Below are positions 8,042 through 16,873 of a DNA stretch of 64,000 nt, piece by piece. The notes under the pieces were generated by a model. It worked only from the letters and a program-made list of their open reading frames with translations. It had not been told where the DNA came from and did no database searches. Where the stretch lies: assembly GCF_018613325.1 (NCBI RefSeq), contig NZ_JAGGQJ010000011.1:62001-126000 (forward strand). Direction: 5' to 3'. This DNA is from Bacillus sp. ISL-34. GTDB taxonomy: Bacteria > Bacillota > Bacilli > Bacillales > DSM-1321. The first letter of the stretch is position 1; each line of letters starts with the position of its first letter. The position numbers and the translations under genes were made by a program.

Positions 8042-8881
8042 ATGAAAAAGATTTCTTTGGATGTTTTCTTTATATTAATAGGAGCTTTTATTTTCGCTTT
8101 GGCAATAAATCTTTTCGTCATTCCCAATGAACTTGGTGAGGGGGGAGTCACGGGGATAACCATCATTTTGTTTTATCTTTTTGAATGGTCACCAGGGCTG
8201 TTAAGTTTGATCATTAACGCTTTCCTGCTCATTGTCGGTTATAAATATTTGTCGAAATTAACAACGGTATATACAATCATAGCCGTTGCATTTAATTCAC
8301 TTTTCCTTCATTTAACCGAAAATTGGACGATATCTTCAGATGAATTGGTCATCAATGCGATATTTGGCGGGGTTTTTGCCGGTGCAGGAATTGGCATAAT
8401 CATTCGTGTTGGAGGCACTACTGCGGGTACGACGATCCTGGCCCGAATTACGAATAAGTATTTGGGATGGAGCTTAAGCTATGGACTTCTGTTTTTCGAT
8501 TTAATCGTTGCGTTCTCATCTTATTTCATCATAGGTGCAGAAGGTCTGATGCTCACTATCCTTATGCTTTATATTGGAACAAAAACGATGGAATTCATCA
8601 TCGAGGGATTGAACCCGAAAAAAGCGATTACCATCATTTCAAAAGAAGCGGACCAGATTGCAAAACAAGTAACCGAATTGATGGACCGGGGGGTCACTGT
8701 TTTTAGTGGTCATGGATACTATACAAAAGCATCCAAGGATATATTATATATCGTTATAAGTAAGCAAGAAGTACTAAAGTTAAAGAGAATAGTGCAGTCG
8801 ACGGATAGCAATGCTTTTATAGCCATACATGACGTTCGGGACGTATTTGGTGAAGGATTCCTGGATATCTCGAAGTCCTGA
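8042..8881 (+). CDS. YitT family membrane protein (YitT_membrane plus DUF2179)
   Basis: A 279-residue protein with five or six hydrophobic segments over about the first 190 residues, then a soluble DUF2179 domain (from about KAITIISKEADQIAKQ to the end). Family signatures include NLFVIPNELGEGGVTGI near residue 22 and GGTTAGTTILARI near residue 124. The family has several paralogues in Bacillus and is presumed to be transporters or membrane sensors; no substrate is established. The ATG at 8042 follows AAAGGAAGGG. It stands alone, with a palindrome upstream and a small terminator downstream. Confidence 0.9.
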   Translation: MKKISLDVFFILIGAFIFALAINLFVIPNELGEGGVTGITIILFYLFEWSPGLLSLIINAFLLIVGYKYLSKLTTVYTIIAVAFNSLFLHLTENWTISSDELVINAIFGGVFAGAGIGIIIRVGGTTAGTTILARITNKYLGWSLSYGLLFFDLIVAFSSYFIIGAEGLMLTILMLYIGTKTMEFIIEGLNPKKAITIISKEADQIAKQVTELMDRGVTVFSGHGYYTKASKDILYIVISKQEVLKLKRIVQSTDSNAFIAIHDVRDVFGEGFLDISKS

Positions 8882-8904
8882 TGCGGATATGGTATATGCG
8901 AAAT

Positions 8905-8930
8905 GAAAAGGCCTAATAGGCTTTTTTATT
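8905..8930 (+). terminator. Short terminator after the YitT-family gene
   Basis: GCCT-AAT-AGGC, extended by flanking A and T runs, ends in TTTTTT about 25 bases past the stop codon. Confidence 0.55.
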
Positions 8931-9034
8931 TTGCACTGCAAAAAATCTGTTAATTCTGAATAATTTGTTATATTATGTAAGTAAGAAACCACACACCCTG
9001 AGGAGTGCAGCCATTAAATGTGGAGGTGTCCAAG

Positions 9035-9220
9035 ATGATCCTTTTAAAAGTGGATGACAGAAAGTTTGGGAAAAGCAATATCAAGTACAGTGTCGTTGAT
9101 AAGGAAACGAATGAATTGATCATTAGCGGTGTGTTTAAAGAATTTGGACAAGCAAGTGATAAATATTATGAATTGAAGGATGAATACGGTCCTTCCAATG
9201 TGAAGATGATATTGAAGTGA
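9035..9220 (+). CDS. Small conserved-looking protein, 61 residues
   Basis: An unrecognised protein starting MILLKVDDRKFGKS and ending SNVKMILK. The alternating hydrophobic pattern suggests a small beta-rich domain and it is not secreted. GGAGGTG lies six bases before the ATG, which supports translation from 9035 rather than from the upstream in-frame start at 9005. A terminator follows immediately, so it is a single-gene unit. Confidence 0.65.
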   Translation: MILLKVDDRKFGKSNIKYSVVDKETNELIISGVFKEFGQASDKYYELKDEYGPSNVKMILK

Positions 9221-9247
9221 AGGGGGACCGACGGGTTTCCCTTTTTT
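9221..9247 (+). terminator. Terminator of the 61-residue protein gene
   Basis: AGGGGGACC and GGTTTCCCT form nine pairs (two G-U) around GACG, followed by six T. Confidence 0.65.
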
Positions 9248-9379
9248 CGTATAATGCCAGGAATGAAAATGGCCCGTACGATAAATAATCGGATAAAGGA
9301 ATAATCAAAGGTTTCTGAATCATATAATTAGGTTAAGAGAGTTCTTAACATCCTTTTTTTACAATATACTACAATTTTA

Positions 9380-9408
9380 TTGTAAAGTATGGAATTTGGT
9401 GGTAATAT
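9380..9408 (+). promoter_or_regulatory. Predicted promoter of the sugar transporter operon
   Basis: TTGTAA (9380-9385), a 17-base spacer and TAATAT (9403-9408). The predicted start lies just before the first LacI-type operator. Confidence 0.6.
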
Positions 9409-9420
9409 AAAGCGCATAAA

Positions 9421-9434
9421 TGTAAACGTTTGCA
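9421..9434. promoter_or_regulatory. LacI/CcpA-type operator 1
   Basis: TGTAAACGTTTGCA is a near-perfect palindrome with the central AAACGTTT typical of LacI-family sites. It sits just downstream of the predicted start. It also nearly fits the CcpA cre consensus, but the same core recurs at 9519 and 13937 in front of genes flanking a LacI regulator, which favours a local repressor. Confidence 0.75.
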
Positions 9435-9518
9435 ACGATTTTTGTGAGGAGGTGATGTAAAAGAAGAGCGATAGACTATTAATTTTATAGAATGAATGGC
9501 TTTTATTTTGCTATTTTA

Positions 9519-9532
9519 TGCAAACGTTTTCT
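9519..9532. promoter_or_regulatory. LacI-type operator 2
   Basis: TGCAAACGTTTTCT shares the GCAAACGTTT core with the other two sites. It lies 98 bases downstream of operator 1, just before the binding-protein gene, a spacing that would allow looping. Confidence 0.65.
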
Positions 9533-9577
9533 TAAAAATTGCATGAATATTATGAGAAAAAGGGAGAGTGGGTAGGC

Positions 9578-10867
9578 ATGAGGCGTAAAAAATGGTACGG
9601 GGGAATTCTTACTGTTTTATTAATTTTTAGTGTGATTTTGGCTGGATGCTCTTCTTCAACTGGCGGAAACAGCGACTCAAAGGATGTCGTGACGCTGGAT
9701 ATATTCCAATTCAAGGTAGAATTCAAGTCGCAATTCGAGACATTGGCAAAACAATATGAAAAAGAAAATCCAGATGTGAAGATCAAGGTATCGACAGTCG
9801 GCGGCGGAAATGATTATAAATCAGCCATTACGGCAAAGTTCGCTTCAGGTGAGGAGCCAGCTGTTTTTAACATTGGCGGACCGGTAGATGTCGAACAATA
9901 TAAAGATAGATTAACAGATTTAAAGGACACGAAGGCTGCTGCTGCAGCACTTGACGGTACTTTGGATGGCGTGGAAGAGGACGGGCAAGTCCTTGGACTT
10001 CCATTTAACCAGGAAGGATACGGCTTGATTTATAACAAACGGATATTTAAAGAAGCCGGAATTAACCCTGATGAAATTACAAATTATGAAGCCCTAGAGG
10101 CGGCAGTTAAAAAAATGGATTCACAGAAAGATAAATTGAAAATCGATGCAGTTTTCGCCTATCCGGTCAAAGAGAAGTGGGTGACAGGAAACCATTTATC
10201 CAATGTATTCTTATCTCCGGAGTTTGATGGGAATGTGTTAGAAGCAAGTAAGGCTCCAACGGTCAAATTCACGGATGGTGACAAGTTTAAACAACTGGTC
10301 GATATCCAAAATGAATATTCCGTCCAGCCGACAGCAAGCCTCGATTACTCCCAACAAGTGGAAGAGCTGTTCTCACTTGAAAAGGTTGCAATCATTCAGC
10401 AAGGCAACTGGGTGTATAACACAGTGTATGATATGGACCCTGAGTTAGCTGAAAAGGGAATTGGCATCATCCCGATTCCAAATGGTGACTCTGCAGGCAT
10501 GCCGGTCGGCGTACCGAACTATTGGGCAGTGAACAAGAAATCGGATGAAAAGGTACAGGAAGCAGCGAAGAAGTTCCTTGACTGGATGTATACATCCGAA
10601 GAAGGGAAAAAAGCCGTTTTGGAAGATTTTAAATTCATTCCTGCTTATGAGGGATATGATGTAGAAAAAATTGCCGATCCAATTTCAAAAGAAATTTATA
10701 AATATTCCCAAGAAGGAAACACGGTTGGGTGGGTGTTTAATGGATATCCGGTCGGTTGGAATGATGATCTTGGTGCAAGTGTCCAAAAATACGTAACTGG
10801 TAAATTGACTTGGGATGAACTTGTCCAACAGAACATTGAAAATTGGGAGAAGATTCATAAGAAATAA
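9578..10867 (+). CDS. Sugar ABC transporter substrate-binding lipoprotein (CUT1)
   Basis: A 429-residue extracellular solute-binding protein of the carbohydrate CUT1 class. The N terminus MRRKKWYGG, a hydrophobic run and the lipobox LAGC (Cys near residue 25) mark it as a lipoprotein tethered outside the membrane. The mature part shows the MalE-like fold with FNIGGPVDVEQY and PIPNGDSAGMPVGVPNYWAV. I chose the ATG at 9578 because the signal peptide begins there; an in-frame TTG at 9539 would add 13 unlikely residues. It is the first gene of an operon with two permeases. Substrate unknown; the downstream dehydrogenases and isomerase suggest a glycoside or sugar derivative. Confidence 0.9.
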   Translation: MRRKKWYGGILTVLLIFSVILAGCSSSTGGNSDSKDVVTLDIFQFKVEFKSQFETLAKQYEKENPDVKIKVSTVGGGNDYKSAITAKFASGEEPAVFNIGGPVDVEQYKDRLTDLKDTKAAAAALDGTLDGVEEDGQVLGLPFNQEGYGLIYNKRIFKEAGINPDEITNYEALEAAVKKMDSQKDKLKIDAVFAYPVKEKWVTGNHLSNVFLSPEFDGNVLEASKAPTVKFTDGDKFKQLVDIQNEYSVQPTASLDYSQQVEELFSLEKVAIIQQGNWVYNTVYDMDPELAEKGIGIIPIPNGDSAGMPVGVPNYWAVNKKSDEKVQEAAKKFLDWMYTSEEGKKAVLEDFKFIPAYEGYDVEKIADPISKEIYKYSQEGNTVGWVFNGYPVGWNDDLGASVQKYVTGKLTWDELVQQNIENWEKIHKK

Positions 10868-10886
10868 GTGTTGGGAAATGCAAGTG

Positions 10887-10917
10887 ACCAATCGGCATGA
10901 AAAGTGTGTCGATTGGT
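10887..10917 (+). other. Intercistronic stem-loop after the binding-protein gene
   Basis: ACCAATCG and CGATTGGT pair across a 15-base loop about 20 bases past the stop codon, without a proper T run. Such hairpins often protect the upstream mRNA so that the binding protein exceeds its permeases; that role is an inference. Confidence 0.5.
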
Positions 10918-11028
10918 ATCCTTGTTATAGAAAAGTCGCTTAGGGAAATTGCCTCAGCAAGGGATTCAGCAAATAACCATGGTCTAAAACCAATTAACTA
11001 TTAAATCATTTCAAGGAGGTCGGTTTCG

Positions 11029-11889
11029 TTGAGGAATCGGGATGCCGCATATTGGCTGTTTTTGACACCTGTTCTTGCTGCACTCATTTTGGTTGTGATC
11101 GTGCCACTCATCTACGGATTTTATTATTCCTTTACGAATTGGAACGGTTTAGGGAAGCCGGATTTCATCGGTCTTAAGAATTATATAGACTTGTTTACGG
11201 ATAAAGGGTTCCTTGATACATTTTGGTTCACCATTAAATTTTCCGTAGCCGCAATTGTGGTAATCAATGTCATTGGATTAAGTTTGGCTCTCATCGTGAC
11301 TTCAAAAATTAAATCAAGCAACATACTGCGGACAGTTTTCTTTATGCCCAATTTAATTGGCGGCTTGATTCTCGGTTTTATCTGGCAGTTCATTTTTATT
11401 AAGGTTTTCGGTGCGATTGGTGATTTGACTGGAATCGAAGCATTTAATGGATGGTTATCAACGACAGATACAGGTTTTTGGGGATTGATCATTTTAACGT
11501 CTTGGCAGATGGCCGGATATATCATGATCATTTATATTGCCTATCTGCAGGCTGTTCCTGAAGACCTGATCGAAGCGGCAAAAATTGACGGAGCGAACAG
11601 CTTCCAGCGTTTTCGTCATATAACTTTTCCGCTAGTGGCACCTGCTTTTACCGTCAGTTTGTTTTTGACGCTTTCCCACTCGTTCAAGATCTATGATCAA
11701 AATCTTTCTTTGACGAATGGAGCTCCCTATAATTCAACTGAAATGGTTGCGATGAACATTGTAAAATCCGCCTTCACCGAAAACGATATGGCGTATGCAC
11801 AGGCAAAAGCCGTTATCTTTTTCGTAATCGTGGCGGTCGTTTCACTGACACAAGTCTATTTCAATAAAAAACGGGAGGTTGAGCTGTAA
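11029..11889 (+). CDS. Sugar ABC transporter permease (MalF-like)
   Basis: A 286-residue CUT1 permease with six hydrophobic segments. The EAA loop that docks the ATPase is EAAKIDGANSFQRFRHITFP at about residues 183-202. Translation probably begins at TTG 11029, since AAGGAGGTCGG lies five to seven bases upstream and MRNRDAAYWLFLTPVL is a normal MalF-type start. It overlaps the next permease by one base. No ATPase gene accompanies the pair, so an MsmX-like shared ATPase encoded elsewhere is the likely motor. Confidence 0.92.
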   Translation: MRNRDAAYWLFLTPVLAALILVVIVPLIYGFYYSFTNWNGLGKPDFIGLKNYIDLFTDKGFLDTFWFTIKFSVAAIVVINVIGLSLALIVTSKIKSSNILRTVFFMPNLIGGLILGFIWQFIFIKVFGAIGDLTGIEAFNGWLSTTDTGFWGLIILTSWQMAGYIMIIYIAYLQAVPEDLIEAAKIDGANSFQRFRHITFPLVAPAFTVSLFLTLSHSFKIYDQNLSLTNGAPYNSTEMVAMNIVKSAFTENDMAYAQAKAVIFFVIVAVVSLTQVYFNKKREVEL

Positions 11890-12707
11890 TGAGAGGAAAA
11901 TGGAAATTGTGGCTGATTGGATTCATCGGATTCATTTTGGCCATATTATGGCTCACTCCGTTTTATTTAATGCTTGTCAATGCTTTTAAAATGAAACGGG
12001 ATATATTTGCCGATACACTGGGACTGCCTGAAACCTGGACATTCGAAAACTTCATTCAAGCTTTCGAGCAATTGGATTTCCTCCGGACATTATTCAATTC
12101 TTTATTGATATCGGGCGTCAGTGTAGTCATCATCATCATCTTTTCTGCGATGGCTGCGTACGCTCTTTCCCGAAACAAAAGTAAAATAAGTTCCCTGCTT
12201 TTCTTCATATTTGTAGCAGCCATGCTGATCCCGTTTCAGTCTGTGATGATACCGCTCGTTGCCCAATTCGGACAGCTGGGGATGTTGAACAAGGCCGGAC
12301 TGATTTTCATGTATTTAGGTTTTGGCTGCAGTCTCTCCATATTCCTATATCATGGTACTTTAAAAGGGATTCCCATCTCACTTGATGAGGCAGCAAAGAT
12401 TGATGGTGCAAACCGCTTTCAAATATTTTGGTATATCATATTTCCGTTATTAAAACCGATGTCCATTACAGTTGGGATCTTAAATGTCATTTGGATATGG
12501 AATGACTACTTGTTGCCATCCCTTGTTATTGGCGGCGCAGGATCGGAGACCATTCCACTTAAATTATTCTTCTTTTTCGGTCAATATACGAAGCAATGGC
12601 ATCTTGCCTTGGCTGGCCTTACTTTATCCATCATTCCAGTCATCATTGCGTACTTTTTTGCTCAGAGGCAAATTATCAAAGGAATTGCAGATGGAGCCGT
12701 TAAATAA
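11889..12707 (+). CDS. Sugar ABC transporter permease (MalG-like)
   Basis: A 272-residue CUT1 permease with six hydrophobic segments. The EAA motif is EAAKIDGANRFQIFWYIIFP at about residues 167-186, and the sequence ends with the positively charged tail typical of MalG proteins. The ATG overlaps the stop of the upstream permease (TAATG), implying coupled translation and a 1:1 dimer. The regulator gene follows within about 50 bases on the same strand. Confidence 0.92.
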   Translation: MRGKWKLWLIGFIGFILAILWLTPFYLMLVNAFKMKRDIFADTLGLPETWTFENFIQAFEQLDFLRTLFNSLLISGVSVVIIIIFSAMAAYALSRNKSKISSLLFFIFVAAMLIPFQSVMIPLVAQFGQLGMLNKAGLIFMYLGFGCSLSIFLYHGTLKGIPISLDEAAKIDGANRFQIFWYIIFPLLKPMSITVGILNVIWIWNDYLLPSLVIGGAGSETIPLKLFFFFGQYTKQWHLALAGLTLSIIPVIIAYFFAQRQIIKGIADGAVK

Positions 12708-12758
12708 CTATTTAAATATAGGGAATATTAAACCATGTGCGGTGAACGGGGAGTGTTG

Positions 12759-13799
12759 ATGAATTTGTCTGTTACTATAAAAGACGTTGCCAAAAAAGCG
12801 AATGTCGCTCCATCAACGGTATCGCGTGTAATCCATAACAGCCCGACAATCAGTGAAAAGACAAAGCGTAAGGTACGCAAGGTATTAAAGGAAATGGGCT
12901 ATCATATGAATGAAAATGCCCGGAATTTGGTCACGAAGTCAACTAAGGCTATTGGGATTGTCATGAAAAGTTCGGCAAGGGAATCACTTTATAATCCCTT
13001 TTTTCCGGAAGTGATCCGAGGCATCGGGGATTTCTGTAATAAAGAAGGGTACAGTCTTTCTCTGACAACCGGCGAGACGGAGGATGCCATCTTTGAGGAT
13101 GTCGTGAAAATGGTTCAGGGCAGAAGAGTGGATGGCATGATTGTTTTGTACTCTAAAAAGGACGATAAAGTGGTGCCGTATTTATTAAAGCAGGGCTTCC
13201 CGTTCGTTTTGATCGGGAAGCCAAGTACGAACTTGAGCGGTATCACATTCATTGATAACGATAATGTTCAAGCGGCCAGGGAAGTATCGGAGTTTGTAAT
13301 CAGTCTTGGACATGAGCGAATTGCCTTTTTAGGGGGCAGTCCCGAGTTTGAGGTGATCCAGGACCGCTTGACAGGCTTTCAACAAGCGATGGAACAGGCC
13401 GGGTTGGAGGTGCGACAGGAATATATCAAATTGATTCCTTTAAATCGAACGGATGGAATAAAGGCGATTGACGAATTGCTGGAATTGAAAGAGGCACCAA
13501 CCGCTTTTTTGGTGATGGATCTTTTATTGGGTGTTCTTTTGCTTGGAGTGTTAGCTGAAAAGAACTTGAAAGTGCCACAGCAAATAAGCGTCGTCTGTTT
13601 TAACCACTCAGAATTCATAGAATTTTTAAGTACGCCGCTGACGACTGTTGATATCCATACGTATCAGTTAGGGTATGAGGCGGCAAAATGCGTGTTTGAT
13701 CTAATTGCAAATCCGGAAATGATGGAAAAGAGTATCAGCATTCCTACCAAAATCATAAAGCGAGAGTCGCATTTTGTTGCCGAAAAGGAAATTAAATGA
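12759..13799 (+). CDS. LacI family transcriptional regulator
   Basis: A 346-residue regulator. The N-terminal helix-turn-helix VTIKDVAKKANVAPSTVSRV and the hinge region precede a periplasmic-binding-protein-like sensor domain (AIGIVMKSS to the end). The LacI-specific helix that inserts into central CG of the operator is present (ENARNLVTKSTKAIG), in keeping with the AAACGTTT operators. I prefer ATG 12759 after GGGGAG; an in-frame ATG at 12735 has no ribosome site. Located between the transporter and the catabolic genes, it probably represses both from sites at 9421, 9519 and 13937; the inducer is likely the imported sugar or its product. Confidence 0.92.
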   Translation: MNLSVTIKDVAKKANVAPSTVSRVIHNSPTISEKTKRKVRKVLKEMGYHMNENARNLVTKSTKAIGIVMKSSARESLYNPFFPEVIRGIGDFCNKEGYSLSLTTGETEDAIFEDVVKMVQGRRVDGMIVLYSKKDDKVVPYLLKQGFPFVLIGKPSTNLSGITFIDNDNVQAAREVSEFVISLGHERIAFLGGSPEFEVIQDRLTGFQQAMEQAGLEVRQEYIKLIPLNRTDGIKAIDELLELKEAPTAFLVMDLLLGVLLLGVLAEKNLKVPQQISVVCFNHSEFIEFLSTPLTTVDIHTYQLGYEAAKCVFDLIANPEMMEKSISIPTKIIKRESHFVAEKEIK

Positions 13800-13886
13800 A
13801 AAATGTAGAAATGTTTTACCAATTAAAGCTTGATTTTTGATAACATAAATTTACAATATAGATTATCACTATTATTTTTGAAAATT

Positions 13887-13924
13887 CATACTTTCTGAAG
13901 TCAATAAGTATGTTTTTATATTTT
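13887..13924 (+). terminator. Weak terminator after the LacI regulator
   Basis: CATACTT and AAGTATG form seven pairs, followed by TTTTTATATTTTT. It would separate the transporter-regulator transcript from the catabolic genes. Confidence 0.5.
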
Positions 13925-13936
13925 TGATTCTGCCTA

Positions 13937-13954
13937 AACGCAAACGTTTGCGTT
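13937..13954. promoter_or_regulatory. LacI-type operator 3, perfect 18-bp palindrome
   Basis: AACGCAAACGTTTGCGTT is fully palindromic and contains the core of operators 1 and 2. It lies about 75 bases before the ThuA-domain gene and should control the catabolic transcript. Confidence 0.85.
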
Positions 13955-14029
13955 ATGAATAAATAGGTAATAGTTAACCATGCAAAGCAAGTTGCCGTGA
14001 AATGAATCTGGAATGGAGGAGGGTTGTTC

Positions 14030-14758
14030 ATGAGAGTCTTGGTTTGGAATGAGTTTCGCCACGAGAAAACAAAGCCTGAAGTAGCAAAAGTATATCCGGA
14101 TGGTATCCATGGTGCAATTGCAGGCTTTTTACAAAGTGAACAGGTCGAGGTGAGGACCGCCACTCTTGATGAAGAAGAGCATGGATTAACCGAAGAAGCA
14201 TTGAAACGAACCGATGTGCTTCTTTGGTGGGGGCATGTTGCACATGATGAAGTTCAGGATGAAATCATTGCAAGGGTTCACAAGCGAGTACTCGAGGGCA
14301 TGGGTCTCATCGTCCTCCATTCTGGTCATTTTTCAAAGATCTTCAAACGACTTATGGGCACGACTTGCGATTTGAAATGGCGGGTGGCGGATGAAAGGGA
14401 ACGGCTCTGGGTTGTCGATCCCAGTCATCCTATCGTTGATGGAATCGGAGAATATATAGAGCTTGAGAAGGAAGAGATGTACGGGGAACATTTTGATATT
14501 CCTGCACCTGATCAATTAATATTCGTCAGTTGGTTTGAAGGCGGGGAGATATTCAGAAGCGGTTGCACGTATCAGCGGGGAAAAGGGAGGATTTTCTATT
14601 TCCGTCCAGGTCATGAAACATATCCTACCTTCCATAATCCGGAGATTCAACGAGTGATTAAGAATGCCGTTGATTGGGTCAAGCCGGAATTTGGAATCGT
14701 AACGAACTATGGGAAAGCCGAACCGTTGGAATCCATCTCAGGTAAAGAGATGAAGTGA
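14030..14758 (+). CDS. ThuA domain-containing protein
   Basis: A 242-residue protein with the ThuA (trehalose utilisation) fold, related to class I glutamine amidotransferases. The order [42 protein letters not shown] and [13 protein letters not shown] matches the family, with His and Glu residues in the usual places. ThuA with its dehydrogenase partner is linked to 3-keto-disaccharide formation or handling in other bacteria. The ATG at 14030 follows GGAGGAGGG. It heads a four-gene run with two Gfo/Idh/MocA dehydrogenases and an isomerase. The exact reaction is not established. Confidence 0.9.
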   Translation: MRVLVWNEFRHEKTKPEVAKVYPDGIHGAIAGFLQSEQVEVRTATLDEEEHGLTEEALKRTDVLLWWGHVAHDEVQDEIIARVHKRVLEGMGLIVLHSGHFSKIFKRLMGTTCDLKWRVADERERLWVVDPSHPIVDGIGEYIELEKEEMYGEHFDIPAPDQLIFVSWFEGGEIFRSGCTYQRGKGRIFYFRPGHETYPTFHNPEIQRVIKNAVDWVKPEFGIVTNYGKAEPLESISGKEMK

Positions 14759-14771
14759 AGGAGAGAACAAA

Positions 14772-15794
14772 ATGGGCAAAGTGAAGGTAGGAGTCATTGG
14801 ATGCGGGAGTATCGCAAAAAATAGGCATTTTCCGGAGTATGATGCACATCAGGAAACGGAGATCATTGCCGTTTGCGATATTGTGCAGGACCGGGCGAAT
14901 GCAGCAGCACAAAGGTATGGCGCACAAGCATATACTGATTATATAGAACTTTTGAAGAATGAGGAGATTGAAGCGATCAGTGTATGTACACCGAATTACC
15001 TGCATGCACGCATCACGGTTGCGGCGTTGGAAGCTGGTAAGCATGTCCTTTGTGAGAAACCAATGGCTACTTCTTTGGAGGACGCTGAAAAAATGAATGC
15101 AGCAGCAGCGAAAAGCGGCAAAATACTAATGATTGGTCATAATCAGCGTTTTGTTCCCTCTCATCAAAAAGCGAAACAGCTTATTGAGAGCGGGGAGCTA
15201 GGGAAGGTCTATAGCTTCCGGACGGCTTTTGGACATTCCGGGCCGGAAACCTGGAGCGTGGACGGACTGGAAAGCTGGTTTTTTAAGAAGGATCAGGCAG
15301 TCATTGGTGCAATGGGAGATTTAGGCGTTCATAAAGCTGATTTATTACGGTATATCCTTGGAGAAGAATTTGTTGAAGTGGGAGCCTTTGTGGAAACGAC
15401 TGCCAAGAAAAATACAGACGTTGATGACAGTGCGGCCTGTATCCTCCGGACGGAGAGCGGTATCATCGGAACTCTTACCGCCAGCTGGTCTTATGCAAAA
15501 GAAGACAATGCTACGGTCATTTATGCGGAAAAAGCGGTATTGCGCCTTGAAGACGATCCGAATTACTCACTGATCATCCATCATGATAATGGAAAGACAG
15601 AAACCATCCAATTAGGAAGCATCCAGACTAATGACTCAGAAGGACAGCATGATTCCGAAGTGATCAGCCACTTTGTAAAATGTGTGGTGGACAATGAGGA
15701 GCCACTTGTCTCAGGAGTTGAAGGATTAAAATCATTAAAAGTCATTCTTGGCGCGATGGAATCAAATGCATCCCGAAAAATCATCCGCTTATAA
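14772..15794 (+). CDS. Gfo/Idh/MocA family oxidoreductase 1
   Basis: A 340-residue NAD(P)-dependent sugar dehydrogenase. The Rossmann motif GVIGCGSIAKNRHFP lies at residues 7-21, the catalytic Lys is in LCEKPMATS (near 97) and GDLGVHKADLLRYILG carries the active-site Asp-x3-His pattern (near 181). Enzymes of this family oxidise one carbon of a sugar, often C3 of a glucoside. It begins 13 bases after the ThuA gene. The enzyme at 15812 is a second, distinct paralogue, so two successive or alternative oxidations are possible. Confidence 0.92.
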   Translation: MGKVKVGVIGCGSIAKNRHFPEYDAHQETEIIAVCDIVQDRANAAAQRYGAQAYTDYIELLKNEEIEAISVCTPNYLHARITVAALEAGKHVLCEKPMATSLEDAEKMNAAAAKSGKILMIGHNQRFVPSHQKAKQLIESGELGKVYSFRTAFGHSGPETWSVDGLESWFFKKDQAVIGAMGDLGVHKADLLRYILGEEFVEVGAFVETTAKKNTDVDDSAACILRTESGIIGTLTASWSYAKEDNATVIYAEKAVLRLEDDPNYSLIIHHDNGKTETIQLGSIQTNDSEGQHDSEVISHFVKCVVDNEEPLVSGVEGLKSLKVILGAMESNASRKIIRL

Positions 15795-15811
15795 AGGGGT
15801 TAAAAGTTATC

Positions 15812-16852
15812 ATGTACAAATTAAAAATGGGTATTATCGGTGCTGGCGGAATTGCCCAAAAAAGGCATATCCCAGCTTTTCAAAAATTTCAAGATAAAGT
15901 GGTTTTATACGCCATTCAGGATATAGATGAAATGAAGGCGCGAGAAGTGGCGCGTGAATTTCATATCGAAAAGGTTTTCACCAACTATGAAGAAATGTTT
16001 GCCGAAGTGGATGCTGTTACGATTGCAACGCCAAACAAGTTCCATGCGGAGATTTCCATTGCTGCTCTGCAAGCTGGTGTACATGTGTTATGCGAAAAGC
16101 CGATGGCCATTACAACTGAGGAATGTTTAGCAATAACCGAGGCCGCAAACATATCGGGTAAAGTGTTATCGACTGCTTATCATTACCGCTTCATGAAGGA
16201 AGCCCAGGCTGCAAAGAAAATGATTCAGGCCGGTGAAATAGGTGAACCGTATGTAGCGCGTGTACAGGCAATCAGACGGCGCAAAGTCCCTGGCTGGGGA
16301 GTTTTTACAAGCAAGGAATTGCAAGGCGGGGGAAGCGTGATTGATTACGGCTGCCATTTGCTTGATTTGGCATTATGGCTGATGGATGACCCAGAACCGA
16401 TTGAAATCGTAGGTTCGACATATAATTATGTCAGTAAGGGTGTCGATCAGGTCAATTTATGGGGGAATTTTGATGCCTCGGTATTTGAAGTGGATGACCA
16501 TGCCACGGCATATATTAAATTTGCCAACGGAGCATCTTTATTATTCGAAACATCTTGGGCCGCGAATATCCGTGAAGAAGCAACTGTTTTGAGTTTATCC
16601 GGAACGCAGGGCGGACTTGATGTGTTTCCTTTAGTCTTGAATCAGGCTAAGCACGGCATGCTTTTAAATAGTGAGGCAGTATGGATGCCAGGGGAGGATA
16701 CACCAGACCTGCAACAGGCAGAGAACTTTATTAATAGCTGCCTGGGGTTGGCAGAACCATTGGTAAAACCATCGGAAGCCATGAAAGTTTCAAAAATAAT
16801 CGAAGCCATTTATCAAAGCTCGGCAAGTGGGAAGGTCATGAGCATAAATTAA
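15812..16852 (+). CDS. Gfo/Idh/MocA family oxidoreductase 2
   Basis: A 346-residue NAD(P)-dependent dehydrogenase. Visible features are the dinucleotide motif GIIGAGGIAQKRHIP, the catalytic-Lys motif LCEKPMAIT, and GSVIDYGCHLLDLALWLMDD with the catalytic Asp and His. The C-terminal domain carries DDHATAYIKFANGASLLFETSW, a common substrate-domain pattern. It is clearly diverged from enzyme 1 at 14772. It lies between that gene and the TIM-barrel isomerase with short gaps (17 and 21 bases), so it is cotranscribed. The substrate cannot be read from sequence. Confidence 0.92.
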   Translation: MYKLKMGIIGAGGIAQKRHIPAFQKFQDKVVLYAIQDIDEMKAREVAREFHIEKVFTNYEEMFAEVDAVTIATPNKFHAEISIAALQAGVHVLCEKPMAITTEECLAITEAANISGKVLSTAYHYRFMKEAQAAKKMIQAGEIGEPYVARVQAIRRRKVPGWGVFTSKELQGGGSVIDYGCHLLDLALWLMDDPEPIEIVGSTYNYVSKGVDQVNLWGNFDASVFEVDDHATAYIKFANGASLLFETSWAANIREEATVLSLSGTQGGLDVFPLVLNQAKHGMLLNSEAVWMPGEDTPDLQQAENFINSCLGLAEPLVKPSEAMKVSKIIEAIYQSSASGKVMSIN

Positions 16853-16873
16853 TGAAAAGGTGAGGTGGGGCAT

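Noticed and set aside
9443-9458. Strong AGGAGGTG followed by ATG-TAA, a start-stop element before the binding-protein gene
   Set aside because: The ATG is only two bases from the ribosome site and no other start lies at a useful distance; probably chance in the leader.
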